Below, piece after piece: positions 6,001 through 12,768 of a stretch of DNA of 37,955 bases. Each line of letters starts with the position of its first letter. Position 1 is the first letter of the stretch. A program made the translations under genes and the position numbers. Source of the DNA: a virus; the IMG/VR virus record IMGVR_UViG_3300026078_000013, positions 1-37,955 of that record; one strand, 5' to 3'. Below the pieces are notes generated by a model. The model had not been told where the DNA came from. It searched no databases and saw nothing but the letters and a program-made list of their open reading frames with translations.

Positions 6001-6341
6001 ACGCGCAGAAGGTTCTGGTTACTGCGGAGGTAGATGTCACTCCTGAAGCGCTCGCCGCTTTGTTCTGGGAGATGGCGTCCGACAAGATGGCCGACTTCTT
6101 CGCCGAGCTTGATCGCATCGCTAACGGAAAACTGTGCTTTCAGATGGCCTGGGTTGTCCAGGAAATCCAGGAGCGCGCGGACCGAGGCGACCACCGGGCG
6201 CAGGTGGCATTCCAGACGATGCTTACGCATGCACAAGGCTACGCCGAATCGGCGATAGACCTTCGTTGCTGGAATGCCAAGCGAGAAATCGACCGCATGA
6301 CGAAGGGCTATCTGAACGCCATTGCCGGAGGTGAAGCATGA
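5997..6341 (+). CDS. Hypothetical early protein
   Basis: 114 residues, all-helical in appearance: VTPEALAALFWEMASDKMADFF, then MAWVVQEIQERADRGDHRAQ and a closing helix CWNAKREIDRMTKGYLNAIAGG. It resembles the small helical proteins of phage early operons that carry a W-x-M-x(n)-D-F-F element. No function is assigned. It begins with MNAQ, as does the next gene, because the ribosome-site/start region GCATGAACGCGCAG is repeated at 5996 and 6337. Confidence 0.65.
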   Translation: MNAQKVLVTAEVDVTPEALAALFWEMASDKMADFFAELDRIANGKLCFQMAWVVQEIQERADRGDHRAQVAFQTMLTHAQGYAESAIDLRCWNAKREIDRMTKGYLNAIAGGEA

Positions 6342-6664
6342 ACGCGCAGGGGCAGAGGGTGGATGTGGCGAAAGACGATGACGCGTGGGTAGCCGTCGTT
6401 AGCGATGGCGTCTATACCCGCTGTGATTCAGACCCAATCGGCGAAGGTCGCTACGTAAGTCATGTACGCGCCCGTACCGAGCTGCCGGAGGGTGCAAAGC
6501 TTTATCTGCATCGCTTCACCGCCGACGATGACGTGCAAGAACTGGTGGATGCCATTAAGGCATTCAGGTCTGTGCGCGGATCGTTCATGGCGCTAGGCAA
6601 GCAAGACAAGCGAACGGTCCGGCTATGGGAAGCCCTCGCCCGCGTCGGAGGTGCGCAGTCATGA
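6338..6664 (+). CDS. Hypothetical early protein
   Basis: 108 residues. The first half is strand-rich (DAWVAVVSDGVYTR, then GAKLYLH), followed by two helices (VQELVDAIKAFRSVRG, then KRTVRLWEALARVGG). The GAKLYLHRFT piece resembles the PLYTHP ending of Ea22-like modules found further along this operon, so it may be a minimal relative. No established function. Confidence 0.6.
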   Translation: MNAQGQRVDVAKDDDAWVAVVSDGVYTRCDSDPIGEGRYVSHVRARTELPEGAKLYLHRFTADDDVQELVDAIKAFRSVRGSFMALGKQDKRTVRLWEALARVGGAQS

Positions 6665-6906
6665 ACAACGTGCACTCGATCTTCTGCGGGCTGCTGGCTC
6701 CGTACACGCCGCCGCCCACCCTCGAAGATGTCCTGACGCCATGCGAAGTAGACATCAGTGTCGGCTTCCACGCTGAGCCGATCTACGTCACGCCCGATCC
6801 GGATACGGTGAAGGAAGCCGCTGCGGAGGTGCTGGAGAAGCACCAGCGCGAGTTTACCGACGTGATCGTGCGGATGATTCGCGAACAGAGCCGGAGGGTG
6901 CGCTGA
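6661..6906 (+). CDS. Hypothetical early protein
   Basis: 81 residues, started at the ATG overlapping the previous stop. The N-terminal half is proline-rich and probably extended (LLAPYTPPPTLEDVL). The last 35 residues form one charged helix (VKEAAAEVLEKHQREFTDVIV, then RMIREQSRRVR), which may be a coiled coil. Not recognised. Confidence 0.6.
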   Translation: MNNVHSIFCGLLAPYTPPPTLEDVLTPCEVDISVGFHAEPIYVTPDPDTVKEAAAEVLEKHQREFTDVIVRMIREQSRRVR

Positions 6907-7109
6907 TGTGCCTCGCCGATCTGTACGACTTCACCCCTGAACAGCGCGCGTCGATTGCCAGCGTCGAATGGCTTCGCGCCATGCGCGAGGTAGTCCGCCG
7001 CGAGCGCAGCTTTGCGCGCGCCAACGTTTCCATGCCGGCCAATGCGGGGGATGCGAACCCCTGCGCTGAACTCGCTGCGGCCGGCGCCTATTTGGAGGAT
7101 GTGGCGTGA
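6906..7109 (+). CDS. Hypothetical early protein
   Basis: 67 residues. It begins MCLADLYDFTPEQRASI, followed by a basic helix (WLRAMREVVRRERSF), then an alanine-rich tail. No family is known. The start overlaps the previous stop by TGATG, and the stop overlaps the next GTG by GTGA. Confidence 0.55.
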   Translation: MCLADLYDFTPEQRASIASVEWLRAMREVVRRERSFARANVSMPANAGDANPCAELAAAGAYLEDVA

Positions 7110-8017
7110 ATATGAGTCTTGAGCAGGTTCGCGATGAGTTGCACAAAGAGGCATGTAACGAGAGACCCGGGTATCAAGGTGGCGGCAAGTGGCTGGACAG
7201 ACTCGCCGACGCCATCGATGCCCACCTTACCCGCGCTCCGGTGCAGGTGACGGATGAGGATGTGGAGCTGTACAAGAAAATCCATTCGGAAGGCATGGCG
7301 ATATACGATGCCAAGGAGCGCGAAGCTGGTCGTGCACCTCGTCTACAGGCAAGCATCGATGCCGGCACCAAGCATGCGATCAAACATATCTCCGCGCGTC
7401 TGGCGCAGCCTGTGGTGGCGATGCCGACATGGCTTCAAGGTCTTGGCGATTCGGTTGAACGAGTACGCAATGAGGGCGATGGTTGGTGGGTGCCTTGCTC
7501 TGGCTGCTATGAATCGGAGGATGGGCATGCATCAACGCACTATCCATATAGCACCGAACTTCAATGCCGCATTGGAAACGGATGTGATGAATGTGGCGGC
7601 CTCGGAGCAGTGTGGCTGGTGTGGCATGAGGCAGATGAAAATTTCGCATCCAAACCTCACCCGCAAGCCGCGCAGGGCGGGGAGGCGCAGGGGGAGGCGG
7701 TTGGTGAATACCTCGCGAACGTCGACGCGCATGGCGGCGTCCGGTGGATCAACGGCAAGCCTCCGCATGGTGCCAAGCTCTACACGCACCCCGCCGAGCG
7801 CGCGGCCGTGCCGGATGGGTGGCTGATCGAGTTCAGTCGCCTGCTCGAAGATTACGTAGGGGCCTGCTGCGAGACGGCTGTGTGGAACGCCACGCAGTCT
7901 ATCCAGCCGGCAGAGGGCATGCGTTTTCCTAAGCCTCGACTCGCTAAGCTCATGGATCACGTCAACACACTGCTCTCCGCCGCCCCGACGCTCGCCGGGA
8001 AGGATGCCAAGCCATGA
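7106..8017 (+). CDS. Ea22-like mosaic accessory protein A
   Basis: 303 residues, or 301 if the ATG at 7112 is used instead of the GTG. It is built from short cassettes also found in the paralogue at 11555-12547: HLTRAPVQVTDED, SARLAQPVV, PHPQAAQGGEAQGEAV, YTHPAERAAVP and LSAAPTLAGK. Unrelated segments lie between them. One carries a small Cys cluster (CSGCYESE..., CRIGNGCDECGG), a likely zinc site. Ea22/Ead-like phage proteins show the same patchwork with PLYTHP and APVxVPD linkers. Lambda Ea22 is thought to modulate host behaviour during development. Here the role is inferred only from architecture. Confidence 0.65.
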   Translation: MNMSLEQVRDELHKEACNERPGYQGGGKWLDRLADAIDAHLTRAPVQVTDEDVELYKKIHSEGMAIYDAKEREAGRAPRLQASIDAGTKHAIKHISARLAQPVVAMPTWLQGLGDSVERVRNEGDGWWVPCSGCYESEDGHASTHYPYSTELQCRIGNGCDECGGLGAVWLVWHEADENFASKPHPQAAQGGEAQGEAVGEYLANVDAHGGVRWINGKPPHGAKLYTHPAERAAVPDGWLIEFSRLLEDYVGACCETAVWNATQSIQPAEGMRFPKPRLAKLMDHVNTLLSAAPTLAGKDAKP

Positions 8018-8187
8018 CCATCCATCCCATCACCCGCACGCGCCCCAACAGTCTCATCGGCTGCGATGCACCAACAAACGACCAGCGCCTAGCCGAGTGG
8101 TACTTCAAGTTCTACAGCGCAGGCCATCACCGGAACCGCAAACCTCGCCAGCGAGTTAAGCCGCGGATTAGGGTTGTTAACGACTGA
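8014..8187 (+). CDS. Small basic hypothetical protein
   Basis: 57 residues. Its ATG overlaps the Ea22-like stop (ATGA). It begins MTIHPITRTRPNSLIG, has a central RLAEWYFKFYSAGHH, and ends very basic (NRKPRQRVKPRIRVV). Such composition fits a small nucleic-acid-binding protein. It is short, but phasing with the gene before it supports it. No family recognised. Confidence 0.55.
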   Translation: MTIHPITRTRPNSLIGCDAPTNDQRLAEWYFKFYSAGHHRNRKPRQRVKPRIRVVND

Positions 8188-8225
8188 ACATCAATCGCCG
8201 GCCATGTTCGGCAAGGGAATTCAAG

Positions 8226-8774
8226 ATGGGAATGCTTAACATCAATGATGATGAACTCAAGGCCGCCATCGTAGAAAAGGCTGCTGACGAAATCCTTAGT
8301 CAAGACGATGACCTTTCAAAGCTGATCTCTAAAGAAGTCAAGTCGCGTCTGGATGCCATTTTTAGGGATCGCGCTGAGTCTCAAATTAAGAAAGCGATTG
8401 ATGAGGCCGTGCAGGGTTCGTTTGATCGCGAGTATCACCGCATTACTAATTTCGGCGAAACGGTAGGTAGTCCAACCACGATTCGTAAGGAGCTGGAAAA
8501 GACTATCAGCGCCTATTGGAGCGACAAGGTTGATCCTCGTTCTGGAAAAGCCACTGATAGCAGCTACAACGCCGTGACACGCGCTGAGTACCTAATGACG
8601 CAAGTATGCGCGCAGGACTTCACTGATGGTCTCAAGTCCAGCGTACTCAGCGTCACCGGCGCACTCAAGGACGGACTTCGTGTCCAGCTAGCGAAACACA
8701 TGGACGGACTTCTTAACGAACTTTTCCACATCAAGAGCTTGCAGGACCAAGGCAAAGTAGAGAAGCCTTGGTAA
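8226..8774 (+). CDS. Hypothetical helical protein upstream of the annealase
   Basis: 182 residues, almost wholly helical and charged: ELKAAIVEKAADEILSQ, KLISKEVKSRLDAIF, then AESQIKKAIDEAVQG. It has a tyrosine/tryptophan patch near residues 98-101 and a C-terminal helix that could dimerise. AAGGGAA precedes the start, and it is somewhat richer in A and T than its neighbours. Its place directly before the ERF gene suggests a partner of DNA annealing or replication, but no motif shows this. It is the best remaining candidate for an unrecognised replication factor on this strand. Confidence 0.65.
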   Translation: MGMLNINDDELKAAIVEKAADEILSQDDDLSKLISKEVKSRLDAIFRDRAESQIKKAIDEAVQGSFDREYHRITNFGETVGSPTTIRKELEKTISAYWSDKVDPRSGKATDSSYNAVTRAEYLMTQVCAQDFTDGLKSSVLSVTGALKDGLRVQLAKHMDGLLNELFHIKSLQDQGKVEKPW

Positions 8775-8823
8775 CGAATTCCCAACACCGCGCACGCCGG
8801 GTTGTAGCGTGCGGAGATTTCAG

Positions 8824-9633
8824 ATGAACGCCATCGTTCGGCATGAGCAGCAAGACGAAACGACGATGCTTGCCATTATCTCCCGGGCAGCGGCAGACCC
8901 GAGTGTTGATATCGACAAGCTGGAGCGTCTCCTGGCCATGAAGGAGCGTATGGATGCCAAGATGGCGGAGCAGGCATTCAACGACGCCATGAACCTGGCA
9001 CAGTCGGAAGTTCGTGCCATCGGATGGGACAAGCAGAACGGCCAGACACACAGTGCTTACGTGACCTACGCGAAGATGGATGCGGCTATTAGGCCCATCT
9101 ATATCCGTCATGGCTTCGCCCTGAGCTTCGATACAGGCGAGCCGGCCAATCCGCAGGAAGTACGCTTCATGTGCTACGTGAGCCACAAGGACGGGCACAC
9201 GCGTACGTACAAGGTCGACATGCCAGCAGATGGCAAGGGTGCCAAGGGTAATGACGTGATGACCCGGACGCATGCCTTTGGATCGGCGACGAGCTACGGG
9301 CGCCGCTATCTCCTCAAGATGATCTTCAACGTCGTGGAAGCGGCAGAAGACGATGACGGTGTGTCCGCATCCAAGGTCGAAAAGGCGAAGTCGCAAGCCC
9401 AACTGGCCTGGGAGGAAACATGGAACGCCTTATCCGAGGATCAGCGCGTGATGCTCACCGAGTTCTCCCAAGAGATCATCCAGATCCTTGCATCCGGTGA
9501 TGCCGAATCTGCGCGCGACACCATCGCCACCAAGGGACTGGACGGCGACGAGATGTACGCCCTCTATGGCCTATTCAACAAAGAGGCTCGCAAGGTTCTT
9601 GGACGTGCCGTTTTCACCAAAAGGAAGTCGTGA
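8824..9633 (+). CDS. erf: ERF-family single-strand annealing protein
   Basis: 269 residues from the ATG at 8824, which has GGAG ten bases upstream; the ATG at 8809 has none. It is ERF-like. The N-terminal region has NDAMNLAQSEVRAIGWDKQN, a YVTYAKMDAAIRPIY segment, and the signature GSATSYGRRYLLKMIFNVV at about residues 154-172. This matches the G-S-x-x-x-Y-x-x-R-Y-x-L motif of ERF (P22 Erf). Erf proteins form rings on single-stranded DNA and anneal complementary strands, which lets circularly permuted phage genomes recombine into circles. It fits the headful-packaged genome. Overlap with the NinB-like gene indicates joint expression. Confidence 0.93.
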   Translation: MNAIVRHEQQDETTMLAIISRAAADPSVDIDKLERLLAMKERMDAKMAEQAFNDAMNLAQSEVRAIGWDKQNGQTHSAYVTYAKMDAAIRPIYIRHGFALSFDTGEPANPQEVRFMCYVSHKDGHTRTYKVDMPADGKGAKGNDVMTRTHAFGSATSYGRRYLLKMIFNVVEAAEDDDGVSASKVEKAKSQAQLAWEETWNALSEDQRVMLTEFSQEIIQILASGDAESARDTIATKGLDGDEMYALYGLFNKEARKVLGRAVFTKRKS

Positions 9634-10043
9634 TGAAGTCTGTAACGCTCCATGACTGGCAACTCTACGGTGAAGAACCCATGAGCCGGGCGCAGCAGAA
9701 CCTTTTCAATGCTGCGTGCGAGTGCCTTTCGACCATGCAGTGGCATGGCGGCTACCTGAGCCATGACGACGTGCGGCACATCCTCACGGCGATGGTTCTC
9801 AGCTGGCGGATCATCCCGGGCTTGGACATGGGTGATGGCAAGCCTTCGGTGATCGTGCTGCCGCGGTCTTCTAAGGAACTTTCCAAGTCGAAGGCTACGG
9901 AAGCGATCCAGATGGCGTTCTGTCTCGGTGACGACCCGTCGCAGTTCGGTCTTTCCTGCAATCCCGTCCAATGGTCCCAAGTGGTCAGGCTGGCTCGGGG
10001 GATCAGTGATTCGGATGAAGAATTTTCTCTTAGATACGCTTGA
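9633..10043 (+). CDS. NinB-like (lambda Orf family) recombination mediator
   Basis: 136 residues from the ATG overlapping the erf stop (TGATG). NinB features visible: an N-terminal helix (SRAQQNLFNAACECLS), QWHGGYLSHDDVRHILTAM (the W-H-G-x-x-L-S-x-D-x-x-K/R signature), then GKPSVIVLPRSSKELSKS and a final helix. Lambda NinB (Orf) binds single-stranded DNA and SSB and lets Red work without RecFOR. Placement directly after an annealase supports the call. The 3' end contains the -35 box of the promoter for the RNA block that follows. Confidence 0.8.
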   Translation: MKSVTLHDWQLYGEEPMSRAQQNLFNAACECLSTMQWHGGYLSHDDVRHILTAMVLSWRIIPGLDMGDGKPSVIVLPRSSKELSKSKATEAIQMAFCLGDDPSQFGLSCNPVQWSQVVRLARGISDSDEEFSLRYA

Positions 10044-10068
10044 CAAATATTCCATATAGTAATATTGT
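10040..10068 (+). promoter_or_regulatory. Internal early promoter for the RNA block
   Basis: TTGACA at 10040-10045, a 17-base spacer, and TATTGT at 10063-10068. An alternative -10 TAATAT at 10060-10065 would give a 14-base spacer. The -35 overlaps the final codons of the NinB-like gene. The element reads GCTTGACAAATATTC, nearly the same as GCTTGACACATATTC of the main early promoter, so the repressor may control it too. The start is expected near 10075, just before the structured RNA. Confidence 0.6.
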
Positions 10069-10106
10069 TGTTCTTAAGGGCGTGCCGCCCTCCGCGGCTT
10101 GAGGGC

Positions 10107-10198
10107 ATTAGAGAGGTGGTTTGCTGCAATCCCTAGCGGCCGACGGGTGGAGAAAGATAGCGAAAGCGATTCTTCGAGCAGTCAACCACCTCTCTAAT
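10107..10198 (+). ncRNA. Structured RNA closed by a perfect 15-bp stem
   Basis: ATTAGAGAGGTGGTT (10107-10121) pairs perfectly with AACCACCTCTCTAAT (10184-10198). After a 2x2 internal loop the stem continues CTGC/GCAG. Inside are a CCC/GGG element and the hairpin AAGATAGC-GAAA-GCGATTCTT, a GNRA loop with one mismatch and one bulge. No coding frame is present. Just upstream, GGGCG-TGC-CGCCC and GCCGC-CCTCC-GCGGC are two mutually exclusive short hairpins. A dedicated promoter and the tRNA-like element nine bases later suggest a processed small RNA. It matches no ribozyme or riboswitch I can name. Confidence 0.55.
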
Positions 10199-10206
10199 CG
10201 ATTTAT

Positions 10207-10299
10207 GGCAGTTGCCCTAGTGGAGCAGGCGAAATCAATCCGCCTGAGCTGGTTCGATTCTAGCGGGAATGCACAGGGTTCGATGCCCTGCAACTGCCG
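10207..10299 (+). tRNA. tRNA-like element, long variable arm, UCA in the anticodon loop (degenerate)
   Basis: GGCAGTTG (10207-10214) pairs over 8 bp with CAACTGCC (10291-10298), followed by G as discriminator. A normal T-arm (CAGGG-TTCGATG-CCCTG, 10274-10290) precedes it. The central hairpin CAGGCG-AAATCAATC-CGCCTG (10226-10246) has TCA in its middle, and a second arm GCTGG-TTCGATT-CTAGC (10248-10264) fills the variable-arm place and itself looks like a T-arm. The 8-bp acceptor plus 5-bp T stem, discriminator G, long extra arm and UCA recall selenocysteine tRNA. But U33 is missing, the loop is nine bases, the D-arm is reduced, and no CCA is encoded. It could be a decoy or a decayed tRNA. Confidence 0.5.
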
Positions 10300-10317
10300 C
10301 TTACAAAGGAGAGCGTG

Positions 10318-10620
10318 ATGAGTGAAGCGAAGCATACGCCTGGGCCATGGCATGTTCTGAATCATGGGCCGCATTACAACAATCCACGCATTGACCATCT
10401 GGAAATTGCTTGGACCGAACATGGCGAGCTGGTTACCGAACTTGTTTACGGCAAAGAAAATGCCGACTTGATATCCGCATCGCCTGATCTTCTGGCCGCC
10501 CTTGAGAGAATGGAGCACGCTTTTCACCTTCTACTCCAGAGTAAGCCGGTTCGCGACGCCGATGAAGTTCTCGCCGAAGCACGCGCAGCCAAAGCCAAAG
10601 CCAAAGGCCACTCCCTATGA
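10318..10620 (+). CDS. TPGPW-family phage protein
   Basis: 100 residues from the ATG at 10318, preceded by AAGGAGAG. The start KHTPGPWHVLN, the middle ENADLISASPDLLAALERM and the alanine-rich end match a widespread family of phage accessory proteins (TPGPW...ANARLIAAAPDLLEAL). The function is unknown. It opens the second group of early genes, after the RNA block, and overlaps the next gene by ATGA. Confidence 0.75.
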   Translation: MSEAKHTPGPWHVLNHGPHYNNPRIDHLEIAWTEHGELVTELVYGKENADLISASPDLLAALERMEHAFHLLLQSKPVRDADEVLAEARAAKAKAKGHSL

Positions 10621-10925
10621 CGAGTTACACAGATGAGCAGGTGTTCGAACATGCTCAATGGCAACAAGGTGAGACAAAAAGAATCATTCTTTCTTTGCTA
10701 GACGCCCGCACCCGCCTGCAAGCGGAGGCAGAGGAATCGAGGAAGGATGCAGATCGCCTCGATTGGCTGGCAATCCAGCATGTCGAAGTTATATCACTGG
10801 CCAGATATGGGGCACGCCTAGTGTTCATAGCTTCGCCTCACTGGGATGAGGAAGAAGACTCACCTGAGCCTTGGGAAATCCGAGAAGCCATCGACTCCGC
10901 CCGAGCCAAGAAGGGGGATGTATGA
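10617..10925 (+). CDS. DADRLDWL-type phage accessory protein
   Basis: 102 residues. A helical first half (LLDARTRLQAEAEESRKDADRLDWLAIQ) leads into a strand-rich second half and the closing IREAIDSARA. The RKDADRLDWL...REAIDxA arrangement is common in phage early proteins found next to Ea22-like and TPGPW proteins. No function is known. Confidence 0.7.
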   Translation: MTSYTDEQVFEHAQWQQGETKRIILSLLDARTRLQAEAEESRKDADRLDWLAIQHVEVISLARYGARLVFIASPHWDEEEDSPEPWEIREAIDSARAKKGDV

Positions 10926-10960
10926 CCACCAACCATAAAGACGATGGCGGTGCGGCTTGA
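10922..10960 (+). pseudogene. 12-codon remnant, duplicate of the 11131 gene start
   Basis: ATG overlaps the previous stop and encodes MTTNHKDDGGAA then TGA. The first 14 bases (ATGACCACCAACCA) are repeated exactly at 11131, where they begin a full-length gene (MTTNHEHLRK). This looks like a duplication or recombination joint that left a start fragment behind. The following frame from 10960 (MNAAVCPLCLAVGV) stays open in phase with the 11131 gene, but its codons have no obvious coding character. Confidence 0.4.
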
Positions 10961-11029
10961 TGAACGCGGCCGTATGCCCTCTCTGTTTAGCCGTCGGTGT
11001 ATCAAAAATTTACTGCGAGGAGAGCGAAC

Positions 11030-11134
11030 GTGAAGTGGCTGATGAACCCGGACAACAACCCGACGATTCTTCTTATCGCGCTTGCGATTGTGACTCTATG
11101 CGTAATAACGAGCTTCGGAGTAGCCACACCATGA
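11030..11134 (+). CDS. Small membrane protein with strong ribosome site
   Basis: 34 residues from GTG at 11030, preceded by GAGGAGAG with seven bases of spacing. After KWLMNPDNN comes a single membrane segment (PTILLIALAIVTLCVITSFG). The stop overlaps the next start (ATGA). It lies in a different frame from the longer open frame covering this interval. The ribosome site and the coupling to the next gene make it the more plausible product. Confidence 0.55.
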   Translation: MKWLMNPDNNPTILLIALAIVTLCVITSFGVATP

Positions 11135-11562
11135 CCACCAACCACGAACATCTGCGCAAAGTGGCGGAGAAGGCGACGCCTCAAGATTTCGATTCGGCAG
11201 AAATCGTTGCAAAAGAGGGATGGATAGAATGTCCGTGTTGCAGCGGTGAAGGTTCGGTTGAACTAACCGCCGATTACTGCAATTACGACAATGAGGCTCT
11301 TGGCGTCCAGTTCTACGGTGTCGGACCTGCTTATGTAAACGCCGAGGAGTTCTATCGAACCCTCAACCCCACCACAGCCATCGCCCTGCTTGACGAACTC
11401 GCCGCGCTCCGTAAGGAGAATGATGGGCTTAGGGCCGTAGTGATGGATATTTTGAAGCTGGCGGATGAGCATCGAGCGGGAGGCTGTCGCATCTTTCAAG
11501 TCATGACCGATTGCCCACTTACTGAAGCCGCCCGTGCAGCCATCGGAGACAGCCATGAGTGA
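11131..11562 (+). CDS. Ead/Ea22-type accessory protein with Cys pair
   Basis: 143 residues from the coupled ATG at 11131; an in-frame extension to 10957 exists but is less likely. Features: an N-terminal VAEKATPQDFD, a zinc-knuckle-like ECPCCSGEG, an Asp/Tyr-rich middle, and TTAIALLDELAALRKENDGLRAV, the helix typical of Ead/Ea22 proteins (ALLDELAALR...). It probably belongs to the same family of modular early accessory proteins as its neighbours. Function unknown. Confidence 0.65.
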   Translation: MTTNHEHLRKVAEKATPQDFDSAEIVAKEGWIECPCCSGEGSVELTADYCNYDNEALGVQFYGVGPAYVNAEEFYRTLNPTTAIALLDELAALRKENDGLRAVVMDILKLADEHRAGGCRIFQVMTDCPLTEAARAAIGDSHE

Positions 11563-12547
11563 GATGACGCTTGAACATGGCATCAGCGGACTTGTCGACG
11601 TACTAATCCGCAACCTTTGTGGGCGTAGTGGTTTTGATGCAGCCTTTGACGTCGATCACGAAGTGTTGCGTGAAATAGAGGACGAAATGGCTACGGCCAT
11701 TAAGACGTTCATCAACGCCCACCTCACCCGCGCTCCGGTGCAGGTGAGGGATGAGGATACGTGGATTGTAGCGCGGGCATTGTTCAATTCTCGCAAGAAC
11801 AATGTCCCCATGGGGGTAGACCGCGAAAAGGTTTGGCAAAAGGAAAAGGGGAATTACTTCATTGATGCACAGTGCGCTAGCGCTACCCTCTCCGCGCGTC
11901 TGGCGCAGCCTGTGGTGGCTGACGTAGAAAACTTGGTGGCAAATCTGCAATCCGTCCGTGACCGATGGATTGCCTCCACCAAACACGATGGCCTAGATGG
12001 TGATTTCGACATCCTTCTAGAAGCCATTAACTACATCAAACGCTCCCAACCCCACCCGCAAGCCGCGCAGGGCGGTGAGGCGCAGGAGGAGGCTATCGCT
12101 TGGATGACGCCAGAATCAATCGGCCACCTAGCAAAACAGAACGGTGTGGCTCATGTTCCAGCGTGGAATGTTTCTGGCGATGGTCGTGTGCCTGTCTACA
12201 CGCACCCCGTCGAGCGCGCGGCCGTGCCGGACGACATTCGAGTAGCCCTGGACGAATGCCGGGCTGATCTTAATTATTTATTCGGTCGTGTCGCAGCGGA
12301 TAGATCGTTCTGCCAAGCCGCTGCCGATTCACTTCGACACAAGCTGGATAAGGTAGCCAGATTCCATGAGTCGCTCTCCGCCGCCCCGCCGAAGGTGGCG
12401 GTTTCGGATGCTGACATTGATAGGGTGGCGAAGATCATTGCCGACCACATTGGTCACGGCATGCGCGAGAAGTGCGAGCGCACCGCGAAAGACATCGTGG
12501 AATCCCTGTCCGCCGCCCCGACGCTCGCCGGGAAGGAGAGGTGGTGA
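11555..12547 (+). CDS. Ea22-like mosaic accessory protein B
   Basis: 330 residues from ATG 11555 (MSEMTLEHG). The shared cassettes appear in the same order as in protein A: HLTRAPVQVRDED, SARLAQPVVADVENL, PHPQAAQGGEAQEEAI, YTHPVERAAVPDD, and LSAAPTLAGKE, plus an extra partial LSAAPPKV. Between them lie unrelated segments such as AWMTPESIGHL and a long helical piece with RAAADSLRHKLDKV-like character. Such linker-and-module design marks Ea22-like proteins that exchange parts. The variable segments are probably what act on a host or rival phage. Confidence 0.65.
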   Translation: MSEMTLEHGISGLVDVLIRNLCGRSGFDAAFDVDHEVLREIEDEMATAIKTFINAHLTRAPVQVRDEDTWIVARALFNSRKNNVPMGVDREKVWQKEKGNYFIDAQCASATLSARLAQPVVADVENLVANLQSVRDRWIASTKHDGLDGDFDILLEAINYIKRSQPHPQAAQGGEAQEEAIAWMTPESIGHLAKQNGVAHVPAWNVSGDGRVPVYTHPVERAAVPDDIRVALDECRADLNYLFGRVAADRSFCQAAADSLRHKLDKVARFHESLSAAPPKVAVSDADIDRVAKIIADHIGHGMREKCERTAKDIVESLSAAPTLAGKERW

Positions 12548-12765
12548 TGAAACAGGAAGTAGCGCTGCGCAAGAAAGATTATGTGCGCCATGCGGAGGCC
12601 GAAGGAAAGGTGGCGGACAGCATGGAAGTGCGCATGGCGTTGATCGCCCGAATGCAGGCGGGCGAGATAACTCTCGCTGATGTCCAGTTGCAACTAAAGA
12701 TGATCAAGGCATCTGCGAGGAAGAGCGGCATGACAACGCGTGCACGCGCGTTTCGAGAGGGCTAA
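12547..12765 (+). CDS. Small basic helical protein
   Basis: 72 residues, started at the ATG overlapping the previous stop (TGATG). It is highly charged and helical (KKDYVRHAEAEGKVADSM, then VQLQLKMIKASARKSG) and ends TTRARAFREG. This could be a small DNA- or RNA-binding protein. No family recognised. Confidence 0.6.
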   Translation: MKQEVALRKKDYVRHAEAEGKVADSMEVRMALIARMQAGEITLADVQLQLKMIKASARKSGMTTRARAFREG

Positions 12766-12768
12766 GCC

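Larger units (their letters stand above)
7220..12537 (+). repeat. Five dispersed cassettes shared by the two Ea22-like genes
   Basis: Near-identical DNA segments of about 30-45 bp occur in the same order in both genes: 7220-7261 with 11717-11758; 7389-7419 with 11889-11919; about 7655-7699 with 12050-12094; 7781-7815 with 12197-12231; 7973-8004 with 12506-12537. A partial sixth copy lies at 12374-12388. The intervening sequences are unrelated and of different length. The arrangement looks like a set of fixed recombination joints between exchangeable modules. The span given is the outer limit. Confidence 0.85.

Noticed and set aside
10107-10198. Hammerhead ribozyme or ordinary tRNA in the structured RNA
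   Set aside because: It lacks the CTGANGA core of hammerheads. It has no proper T-loop or D-loop GG, and a 15-bp closing stem does not fit a tRNA.
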